Source: CAZMGV01 sp964565925 | GTDB lineage: Bacteria; JAGRBM01; JAHCIT01 | Direction of reading: 5' to 3' | NCBI GenBank assembly: GCA_964565925.1 | Contig: CAZMGV010000003.1 | Coordinates: 1 to 64,000 of the forward strand | DNA length: 64,000 nt | In this document: positions 34,039-40,703 of the stretch, one piece after another | Position numbering within the stretch: the first letter of the stretch is position 1 | How the letters are laid out: each line of letters begins with the position of its first letter | The notes under the pieces: generated by a model | Seen by the model: only the letters and a program-made list of their open reading frames with translations | Databases searched by the model: none | Told to the model about the DNA's origin: nothing | Program-made: the position numbers and the translations under genes

Positions 34039-34737
34039 ATGCCGGATACAACAACAGGCAAACCATCGGAGTTCATCCAGGTGTCGGAAACCGCCGGCGG
34101 GATAGCCGCGATCACGCTCAACCGGCCCGACCGCAAGAACGCCCTCTCGATCGCGCTCCGGGACGAGGTGACAGCGGCCCTTGGCCGGCTCAAAGACGAC
34201 AAGAGTCTCAAGGCGGTCATCCTGACCGGCGCGGGCGATGTGTTCTCGGCCGGGTTCGACCTCTCGGAGTTCCAGAAGATCGGCGACCCGGTGTTCCGGC
34301 AGACCCTGTGGGAGTCGGCCGACCGGTTCCACCGGGCGCTGCTCGGCTTCCCGGTGCCGATCGTCGCTGCCGTGAACGGCCCGGCGTTGGCCGGCGGGTT
34401 CGACGTGGCGGTCCTGTGCGATATCCGGCTGGGGAGCACCAAGGCGGTGTTCGGCCATGTGGAATACACCTTCGGCGACGTGGTCTACGGCCCCCTAAGG
34501 GAGATCGTCGGCGGTGCCATGGCGCGGGACCTGTGCCTCACGGGCCGCAAGATCGACGCCGCCGAGGCGCACCGGATCGGTCTTCTTTCAGCGGTCGTGG
34601 AGCCGGATAAACTCGCCGGAGAAGCCCGCCGCTATGCGGAGCTGATCACGAAGGCGCCCCGGGACTGCCTGCTCCGCACCAAGGCGAAGTTCGCCCGCGA
34701 AATGCGGTTCGAGTTCACCACGACGCTGGAGATGTGA
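34039..34737 (+). CDS. Enoyl-CoA hydratase/isomerase family protein
   Basis: A 232-residue crotonase-family protein. FSAGFDLSEF provides the oxyanion-hole region and VNGPALAGGFDVAVLCDIRLGS the central signature; GHVEYTFGDVVYGPLREIVG aligns with the second catalytic segment. It ends earlier than classical members (about 260 aa). The start is supported by GGAAGGAGA upstream of ATG. It stands alone between the thiC leader and the convergent rlmB, so the substrate is not indicated by context. Confidence 0.88.
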   Translation: MPDTTTGKPSEFIQVSETAGGIAAITLNRPDRKNALSIALRDEVTAALGRLKDDKSLKAVILTGAGDVFSAGFDLSEFQKIGDPVFRQTLWESADRFHRALLGFPVPIVAAVNGPALAGGFDVAVLCDIRLGSTKAVFGHVEYTFGDVVYGPLREIVGGAMARDLCLTGRKIDAAEAHRIGLLSAVVEPDKLAGEARRYAELITKAPRDCLLRTKAKFAREMRFEFTTTLEM

Positions 34738-34741
34738 GCGA

Positions 34742-35728
34742 CTAGTCGGCTTTCGGCGCTTTCTTCGGCCTTGTCAGCGCGTACAGCATCACGCCGGCGG
34801 CGACGCTCACGTTCAGCGAGCCGACCTTGCCGGTGAGCGGGATCTTCACGGTCGCGTCGCACTGGCGCAGGTTCACGGGGCGGATTCCCTTTTCCTCGGA
34901 GCCCATGAGGATGGCGAGCGGGCGGTCGAGATCGAGCTGATCCGGATCGATGCCGTTGTTTGCGTCGGCACCCACGACCCAGTAGCCCTCTTCCTTCAGG
35001 TGTTCCAGTGCGCGGGCGAGGTTGCCGATGCGGGCCACCGGCAGATGGGCCGTCGCTCCGGCGGCGGCGCGCTCGACGGTGGTGGTGACGGGCGCCTGCC
35101 GGTCCTTGGGGATCAGCAGGCCGCCGGCGCCGAACGCCTCGGCGGAGCGGATAATGGCGCCCAGGTTGTGCGGGTCCTGCACCGAGTCCAGCACCACGAT
35201 GAGCCCCTTCTCCTTCTTGATCCTCTGGACCATCTGTTCCGGGTCGGCGTAGTCGAACGGATCGAGAATGCCGACGATCCCCTGGTGGCGGTCGCCGCCC
35301 GCAAGACGGCTGAGGGCGTCCCGGTCGGTGAAGGTCACCTTGATGTTGCGCTGGCGGGCCTCGTGGATGATCCCCTTGATGTCGGCGCCCGAGACGGCGT
35401 CGGCCACATAGAGCTGGCGGATGCGCGAGCCCGCGCGCAGGGCCTCTTCGACGGCGTTGCGGCCGGCCACGGGGCGCGGCGCACTGGGGTCGTCGGACTC
35501 GGTTTCACGCCGGTCGCGCCGGTGCTCCCGGTGCGGACGGTCCTCGCGATTCGGCCGGCCGGGGCGCGAGCCGTAGGGGTCAGCACGGCTTTCCGGGTTG
35601 AAGGGCCGGTCAGGGCGCTCTGGACGTTCCGAACGGGTGTCCTGTCCGGGGCGGAACGGCCGGTCAGGACGTTCGGTTCGGACGGGACGGTCGGTTCTGG
35701 AAGGACGTTTGGGGCGGTCTCGTTTCAT
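34742..35728 (-). CDS. rlmB: TrmH-family 23S rRNA (guanosine-2'-O)-methyltransferase RlmB
   Basis: A SPOUT methyltransferase, probably modifying G2251 of 23S rRNA. The catalytic half has NLGAIIRSAEAFGAGGLLI (motif 1), LMGSEEKGI (motif 2) and LNVSVAAGVMLY (motif 3); an L30e-like substrate domain precedes it (GRNAVEEALRAGSRIRQLYVAD). The first ~85 residues are an Arg/Asp/Pro-rich, RPDRP-type low-complexity tail not found in the E. coli enzyme; such tails occur in some high-GC bacteria and may bind RNA. Start ATG at 35728. Confidence 0.9.
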   Translation of the reverse strand: MKRDRPKRPSRTDRPVRTERPDRPFRPGQDTRSERPERPDRPFNPESRADPYGSRPGRPNREDRPHREHRRDRRETESDDPSAPRPVAGRNAVEEALRAGSRIRQLYVADAVSGADIKGIIHEARQRNIKVTFTDRDALSRLAGGDRHQGIVGILDPFDYADPEQMVQRIKKEKGLIVVLDSVQDPHNLGAIIRSAEAFGAGGLLIPKDRQAPVTTTVERAAAGATAHLPVARIGNLARALEHLKEEGYWVVGADANNGIDPDQLDLDRPLAILMGSEEKGIRPVNLRQCDATVKIPLTGKVGSLNVSVAAGVMLYALTRPKKAPKAD

Positions 35729-36097
35729 ACGCTCCGGTGGTTAACGGATACGGCGGGAAAAATCGAACGGCGATTTTGGCACCGGTTCTGGCGGCGGCTC
35801 TCACGGCCGATTCGTTCTGTGTTTTTCCGTGTTTTCCGGTGGAACCCGGGGATCCTCTATTCAAAGTTTGGCGGGGAATTTGTGTCGCCCCGAGCAAAGC
35901 CGAGGGGTCTCCCTTCGTGCCGAGGAGATTCCTCCACTCCGCCCTGCCGGGCTCCGGTCGGAATGACATGCTATCCCCACCCAAAGAGCGAAGGCGGACC
36001 TCCACCCGGAAATCCGCCCTTGCTCTTTTCTTCTCAATGCCCGTTGAGAAACTTGTGAACTTTTACCGGCCGGGCCCCTTAAGGGCCTTCTGGCGGC
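35729..36097. other. Non-coding region with MITE-like element
   Basis: About 370 bases between rlmB and the end of recA with no supportable gene. It includes a MITE-like element (35883-35968, annotated separately) and an imperfect GGCGGA/TCCGCC hairpin near 35992-36017 that may terminate transcription after recA. Confidence 0.55.
35883..35968. repeat. MITE-like element with TGTC...GACA imperfect terminal inverted repeats
   Basis: Left end TGTCGCCCCGA and right end TCGGAATGACA are inverted repeats with 8 of 11 positions matched. Within is CGAGCAAAGCCGAGGGG, a short internal stem. Sequences with GTCATTCCGA ends and CCTCGGCTTTGCTCGGG centres are known as widespread intergenic elements in bacterial genomes; the assignment here is by recall, not search. 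Confidence 0.6.
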
Positions 36098-37279
36098 TCA
36101 CGCCTCGGCGATCTCTTCCTTGGGGGTCTTGCGCGAGGCCGGCGCACTTCCCTTCCGAAGGTCGGCCTTGGCGTCGCTCTTGCCCTCGCCGCCACCATTA
36201 CCATTGGCATCGCCCTTGGCCGAATCCGACTCGGCGCGGCTGGCGGCAGCAGCCGCATCGGCCTCGGCGTAGCCGGTCTTGCGAAGTATGCCGTAGTTGT
36301 CGAGGATCTTGCGCTCGATGGCGTCGGCGACCTCGGGGTGTTCCCTCAAATACTGGGCCGCCTGATCGCGCCCCTGGCCGATCCGGTCCGGTCCGTAGCT
36401 GTACCAGGAGCCGGACTTCTGGACCACGTTGATCTCGGAGCCCAGGTCCAGAATGTCGCCCACGCGGGACGGACCTTCTCCGTAGAGGAGGTCGAACTCG
36501 GCCTCGCGGAACGGCGGGGCCATCTTGTTCTTGACGATCTTGGCGCGGGTGCGGTTGCCGATGACGACTTCGCCCTGCTTCAGCGCGCCGATGCGGCGGA
36601 TGTCGATACGGACCGACGCGTAGAATTTCAGCGCGTTGCCGCCGGAGGTCGTCTCGGGGTTGCCGAACATGACACCGATCTTCTGGCGGATCTGGTTGAT
36701 GAAGATGAGGGTCGTGCGGCTGCGCGCCACGGCGGCGTTCAGCTTGCGCATCGCCTGGCTCATGAGCCGTGCCTGCAGGCCGGGCAGCGAATCGCCCATC
36801 TCGCCCTCGATTTCGGCGCGCGGCACAAGGGCCGCCACCGAGTCCACCACCAGCGTGTCGATGGAGTTCGAGCGGATCAGCGTCTCGGCGATCTCGAGCG
36901 CCTGCTCGCCGTTGTCCGGCTGCGAAATGAGGATGTCGTCGATCTTGACGCCCAGTTTCTTGGCGTAGTTCACGTCGAGCGCGTGCTCGGCGTCCACGAA
37001 GGCACAGGTGCCGCCGTTTTTCTGGGCCTGCGCGATGATGGAAAGCGCCAGCGTCGTCTTGCCCGACGATTCAGGTCCGTAGATTTCCACGATGCGGCCG
37101 CGCGGAACCCCCGCGATGCCGAGTGCAATGTCGATGGCGAGCGATCCCGTGGAGATCACGTCGACCGGCTGAACGGAGTTCTCGCCGAGCTTCATGATCG
37201 CACCCTTGCCGTGGGCTTTTTCGATCGCGGCGACGGCGTCGGCGAGTGACTTCTTCTTCTCGATCTTCGGGTCCTGCAT
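36098..37279 (-). CDS. recA: Recombinase RecA
   Basis: The strand-exchange protein of homologous recombination and the co-protease of the SOS response. Walker A GPESSGKTT is at residues 68-76; the L1/L2 DNA-binding loops (around QARLMSQAMRKL and NQIRQKIGVMFGNPETT) are conserved. At 393 aa it carries a C-terminal tail, rich in Ala, Asp, Gly and Lys, that is longer than in E. coli RecA. No recognisable SOS box was found upstream, but a dyad is present at 37481-37505. Confidence 0.98.
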   Translation of the reverse strand: MQDPKIEKKKSLADAVAAIEKAHGKGAIMKLGENSVQPVDVISTGSLAIDIALGIAGVPRGRIVEIYGPESSGKTTLALSIIAQAQKNGGTCAFVDAEHALDVNYAKKLGVKIDDILISQPDNGEQALEIAETLIRSNSIDTLVVDSVAALVPRAEIEGEMGDSLPGLQARLMSQAMRKLNAAVARSRTTLIFINQIRQKIGVMFGNPETTSGGNALKFYASVRIDIRRIGALKQGEVVIGNRTRAKIVKNKMAPPFREAEFDLLYGEGPSRVGDILDLGSEINVVQKSGSWYSYGPDRIGQGRDQAAQYLREHPEVADAIERKILDNYGILRKTGYAEADAAAAASRAESDSAKGDANGNGGGEGKSDAKADLRKGSAPASRKTPKEEIAEA

Positions 37280-37598
37280 GTGCCAGCTCTTTCCCCCGCC
37301 CGTTTAAGGTGTGCGGGATCTTCCCTTACTGTCCGGACCGGTCCTCTGGACCGTCACCCGGCTACCTCGAGCGTGTGCGCCTCACCGTGAGACACCCTTA
37401 TACCCGCTTTCGGTTTCTATACGCAACCGGTATTTTCCCGGCCAGCGCGCTTTCCTCAACCTGGAGAGACCTTACACCGGGGCTGTGACAAGGAGTGACA
37501 CAGCCTAATTTACCTGTAATTTCAGAAGGTTGTAAGAGACGTTGGTGCATTTTGAGAGGGGCCCCCGCTGGTTTCAATATTTTTGAATTGCTCCGCCA
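37280..37598. other. recA upstream region
   Basis: About 320 bases between recA and the DUF559 gene. No supportable gene. It contains an inverted repeat (37481-37505). It presumably holds the recA promoter, but no clear -35/-10 pair was identified. Confidence 0.5.
37481..37505. promoter_or_regulatory. Operator-like or terminator dyad upstream of recA
   Basis: Arms GGCTGTGACA and TGACACAGCC, 9 of 10 paired, around a five-base centre. It lies about 200 bases upstream of the recA start and downstream of the DUF559 stop. It could be an operator, or a terminator for the DUF559 gene although no T-run follows. Confidence 0.4.
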
Positions 37599-38177
37599 CT
37601 ACCTCAACCCGCCCTTCGTCCGCTCGGGCCCCCTCTGCCGCGTACCCCCTTGCTCGCTTCGCTCGCGGTCCCCCCAAATTGGGGGGACAGGTCCGTTCAG
37701 GCCATCTGCTGTTCGATCTGTCAGCCCCGGTGGAGTTCCACCCGGTGATTCCACGAACCGGCGCCAGTAACTTCGCCGGAAACCGTAGTGCTTCCGTTCG
37801 GTCTGTCTGAAAGGTCCAGGAGGAGCCGCGAGCTGTTTCAGGATTTCCTGGATCACGGCATCTTCGTCCCGCATCACTTCATCGTTACTGAATCTGATCA
37901 CCCTGAACCCGCGTCCTTCGAGCCAGCGGGTGCGGTCGGCATCGTATTTCTCAGTCACCCGGTGAATACCGCCATCGACTTCAATGACAAGCGATCGTTC
38001 GAGGCACACGAAATCGACGATAAACGGGCCCATCACGTGCTGACGCCGGAATTTGAACCCATGCGTCCGCCTTCCTCGCAACTGCTGCCATAGCGCGATT
38101 TCGGCGGACGTCGACCGCTTTCGCAAGTCCCGTGCAAACAGATAGCGGTCCCGGTATTCATCTTGAGGTATAAGCAT
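37599..38177 (-). CDS. DUF559 (Vsr-like) endonuclease-domain protein
   Basis: A 192-residue protein with the DUF559 fold related to very-short-patch endonucleases: LRKRSTSAEIALWQQLRGRRTHG, then FKFRRQHVMGPFIVDFV, LVIEVDGGIH (active-site Asp/Glu region) and RGFRVIRFSNDEVM. ATG at 38177 has GGAG upstream, and reading further up gives repeat-derived sequence. The last ~25 residues (PVPPIWGDRERSEQGG) are encoded by the palindromic repeat at 37645-37695, and the matching peptide is encoded by the other repeat copy upstream of the start. Activity is unproven. Confidence 0.8.
   Translation of the reverse strand: MLIPQDEYRDRYLFARDLRKRSTSAEIALWQQLRGRRTHGFKFRRQHVMGPFIVDFVCLERSLVIEVDGGIHRVTEKYDADRTRWLEGRGFRVIRFSNDEVMRDEDAVIQEILKQLAAPPGPFRQTERKHYGFRRSYWRRFVESPGGTPPGLTDRTADGLNGPVPPIWGDRERSEQGGTRQRGPERTKGGLR
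37645..37695. repeat. Palindromic repeat flanking DUF559 gene, 3' copy
   Basis: Contains TTGCTCGCTTCGCTCGC followed by the hairpin TCCCCCCAAATTGGGGGGA and ACAGGTCCG. It is in direct orientation with the copy at 38217-38267 and lies within the coding end of the DUF559 gene. Confidence 0.85.
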
Positions 38178-38216
38178 GACTTCTCCGTCTTTCCGTGTCG
38201 CTTTTACGATCGGAGA

Positions 38217-38267
38217 ACCCCCTTGCTCGTTTCGCTCGCAGTCCCCCCGATGTGGGGGACAGGTCCG
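38217..38267. repeat. Palindromic repeat flanking DUF559 gene, 5' copy
   Basis: Reads TTGCTCGTTTCGCTCGC, then the hairpin CCCCCGATGTGGGGG and ACAGGTCCG, differing from the 3' copy at about seven positions, mostly in the loop. It lies 40 bases upstream of the DUF559 start codon. Confidence 0.85.
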
Positions 38268-38512
38268 CGCGGCTGAAAACCGTTCGGCAGAATCAGCCGG
38301 GCGAAACTCCTCCCCCAATTCGGGGGAGGTGCCTGCTGCAGCCAGGTCGCTGCGGCAGGCGGTGGGGGCTTCCAGTGGGGGTAACAGCACCCACCGTGCC
38401 ACCCCGCGCACGCCCTAACTCCGTGAAATCACTGGCGCCGGAAAGGCGCAAAACGTCACGCGTTCGGAATCCGAACATCCGGGTTGCGCAAATTTTTCAG
38501 TGAGCTACGGCT

Positions 38513-39028
38513 TCACGGCTTCACCACCGCCAGGAAGATCAGCGTGGGAATGAAAATGCCCACGAGCGGGGTGACGACGGAGAAGAACTTCCAGTGGAAC
38601 CGCACGAGCCCCTCGTAGCGGTCGGGATCGCCGTGAAACTGTTCCTTCTTGCCGCCGAAGTGGGAGAGCCAGATGTCGATGATCTCCATCGGCACGAAGA
38701 TGAACAGGATGATGGCCAGCTTGTATTTGAGCCACGGCCGGTCGAGGTCCCAGCCGCCGACGAAGAACATCGTGAGGCCCGTGACGAGCGCCACCGGGAA
38801 CGCGACGTGCTCGATCACGACGCCGTTGTCGAACTGCTCGAGCGCCCAGTCCTTGCGCCGTTTCATCTCGGGGTTGTCCGGGTTCTTGCGCCAGCCGATA
38901 TAGGCCGCCCGCACGTACCAGTAGTAGGCCACCGACGTGCTCCAGGCCCACAGCGTCACCGCGCAGACGTGGACGAACTTCACATACAGGTAATACGGCG
39001 CCACGGCGTGGCTGAACGAGTCGAGCAT
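38513..39028 (-). CDS. Four-helix membrane protein, CopD/HemJ-like
   Basis: A 171-residue integral membrane protein with four predicted helices (around YVKFVHVCAVTLWAWSTSVA, HVAFPVALVTGLTMFFVGGW, LAIILFIFVPMEIIDIW and VVTPLVGIFIPTLIFLAVV). Conserved-looking His residues at the start of helices 1 and 2 recall haem-binding four-helix proteins of the CopD/HemJ/DUF2269 kind, but I cannot assign the family firmly. I chose ATG at 39028; one at 39061 is also in frame. It is downstream of and co-oriented with the diiron oxygenase gene. Confidence 0.6.
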   Translation of the reverse strand: MLDSFSHAVAPYYLYVKFVHVCAVTLWAWSTSVAYYWYVRAAYIGWRKNPDNPEMKRRKDWALEQFDNGVVIEHVAFPVALVTGLTMFFVGGWDLDRPWLKYKLAIILFIFVPMEIIDIWLSHFGGKKEQFHGDPDRYEGLVRFHWKFFSVVTPLVGIFIPTLIFLAVVKP

Positions 39029-39097
39029 CTTTTCCCCCGTCAGGACTGACAGGGGGATCATTTCAAGAAAGACAGGAAATGTCTAGGGAGTGAACCA

Positions 39098-40024
39098 TCA
39101 CACCCCGGCCATGATCCCGGACCGGTCCCACTGTTTGAGCGCGCGCTTCCTGACAATGCCCAGCTCTTCGAGCTGTTTCACGCAGGGCCGTGCCTGGTGC
39201 TGGAACATCGCCCGCCGGTGATCGGACCTCAAAGCCGCTTTCAGTTCGGCGTAGCTCACGTACGGCTCGATCTGCTTGCTGTAGGGGAACCTGAGGCCCG
39301 CCCGAAGCACACCCTCGGTGATCCGCTCGATGGTTTCCGAGAGCAGAACGCGCTGGGTTTTCGACATTTTGGGCATGGCGCGCTCCACCCACTCGCGCGC
39401 GAACGCGATATGGCGGACCTCTTCGAGCTGATGCGCCTTTCCAAGCTGCTGGACGATCGGATGCAGATTGCCCGATTCGTTTTTCGACTGCGCCCGGCCC
39501 AAGTCGTCGCCCACCACCTCGAGCAGCATCGTGAGCGTCCAGAAAAAGACCGGGAACTGGGTCGCGAACACCGGCGTCAGCACCGACGCCACCAGCCCCC
39601 ACTTGTCGTCGTTGAGGCCCTTGGTCTTGATGTCGGGATTAAGCCGTATCCAGTCGTTGAACATCGCCATGTGCTGGCACTCTTCCGCCACCTCGTGGAG
39701 CATGTAGCGCCAGCCCGGATCGTAGGGGCTTGCGTGGTGAAGCACCGACAGGATCGCCTGGTTGAGCAGGTGCTCGCCCGCGCCGGCGTTGCGCATGAGC
39801 TGGGTGAACTCCCAGCGGGTGACAAAACTCTTCTGGGCGAAGGTCAGTTTGTCCCACAGCGGCGTGCCGTAGAGGAAGGTGTACTGATCCGGCATGTAGA
39901 GATGTTTGTCGTCGATGGGCGCGGTCCAGTCGATCACGGCCGGGTCCCACGGAAAGGCGCGGCGGTGTGCGCTCGCGTGATTGAGCTTCTCGGAATAGCC
40001 GGGTTCGACCTGGACGGAAATCAT
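39098..40024 (-). CDS. AurF-like diiron oxygenase
   Basis: A 308-residue ferritin-fold diiron protein. Metal-binding motifs are visible: EVAEECQHM (ExxEExxH, Glu111, Glu114/115 and His118) and, ~90 residues later, EEVRHIAFAREWV (EExxH), with a first-helix Glu near EFTQLMRNAGAGEH. This fits the AurF family (PF11583), N-oxygenases and related hydroxylases. The substrate is unknown. It lies between the GMC unit, from which it is separated by a terminator, and a four-helix membrane protein that could supply electrons. Confidence 0.85.
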   Translation of the reverse strand: MISVQVEPGYSEKLNHASAHRRAFPWDPAVIDWTAPIDDKHLYMPDQYTFLYGTPLWDKLTFAQKSFVTRWEFTQLMRNAGAGEHLLNQAILSVLHHASPYDPGWRYMLHEVAEECQHMAMFNDWIRLNPDIKTKGLNDDKWGLVASVLTPVFATQFPVFFWTLTMLLEVVGDDLGRAQSKNESGNLHPIVQQLGKAHQLEEVRHIAFAREWVERAMPKMSKTQRVLLSETIERITEGVLRAGLRFPYSKQIEPYVSYAELKAALRSDHRRAMFQHQARPCVKQLEELGIVRKRALKQWDRSGIMAGV

Positions 40025-40100
40025 GTCCCAAGTTTACGGCTGCCCGGCTAGCCGGGCAATGAAAAATGTGGAGTGAGGGGGATTCAGCCGGCGAAAAGCG

Positions 40101-40130
40101 CAAAAAAGGGGCGGCCACCCGGCCGCCCCT
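40101..40130 (-). terminator. Rho-independent terminator after the GMC operon
   Basis: On the minus strand a GC-perfect stem AGGGGCGGCC/GGCCGCCCCT with a four-base loop is followed by a TTTTTT tract. It lies 28 bases downstream of the 40158-40691 gene, ending the GMC transcription unit before the AurF-like gene. Confidence 0.9.
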
Positions 40131-40157
40131 GAAACAAAGGGAGGAACGGTTAACTTT

Positions 40158-40691
40158 TCAGCCGCTGACCAGCTTCCAGGTGCGCAGGAACGGGACCAGC
40201 GTCTTGATGTCGAAGTAGAGGATCCCGCTCGCGGCCTTCTTGCCGGAATCCTTCTCGGTGATCTCGGTGTAGAGGGTCGTCATGCCCTTCTGGAAGTTCA
40301 GCCAGTCGCGGTGCTTCTCGCCGTGCAGGTGATAGACCTTCCCATCGGAGCCGGTGAAGTCGATGATGTAGACCATCATGCCGCGGCTTTTCAGCAGGTT
40401 CATCTGCAGGATGCCGGACGCAGGCGTGTCCTTGGCGAGTCCGTTGATCCGCATGACGCCTTCAAGCTTCGCGGTGCGGAACACCTTGTCGCCGGACTTC
40501 TTCGAGAAGAATTTAGGCAGCGACGGCGCGTGGGCGCGCATGTCGAACTCGACCCGCTCCGTGCGGCCGGCGAGCGGACCGGAAACGAACGTGCAGTCTC
40601 CGGCCATGATCTCGTGGAACTCGAACCCCTTCTCGTCGAGCAGGTGTCCGATGGCGGTGGTGGCGGGGCGGGTCTGGGCGGCGGTCGACAT
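40158..40691 (-). CDS. Small protein coupled to GMC oxidoreductase
   Basis: A 177-residue protein of unknown fold, 12 bases downstream of the GMC oxidoreductase gene and so co-expressed. The spaced motifs HEIMAGDCTF, GVMRINGLAKDTPASGILQMN, VYHLHGEKHRDW and TTLYTEIT resemble a beta-sandwich domain that, as I recall, is attached within or behind cholesterol-oxidase-like GMC proteins. A lipid-binding or partner function is therefore possible but inferred. Confidence 0.6.
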   Translation of the reverse strand: MSTAAQTRPATTAIGHLLDEKGFEFHEIMAGDCTFVSGPLAGRTERVEFDMRAHAPSLPKFFSKKSGDKVFRTAKLEGVMRINGLAKDTPASGILQMNLLKSRGMMVYIIDFTGSDGKVYHLHGEKHRDWLNFQKGMTTLYTEITEKDSGKKAASGILYFDIKTLVPFLRTWKLVSG

Positions 40692-40703
40692 GGGTCTTCT
40701 CCT

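Noticed and set aside
37280..37500. An SOS box in the recA upstream region
   Set aside because: No sequence resembling known LexA boxes was recognised; only a dyad of different type is present.
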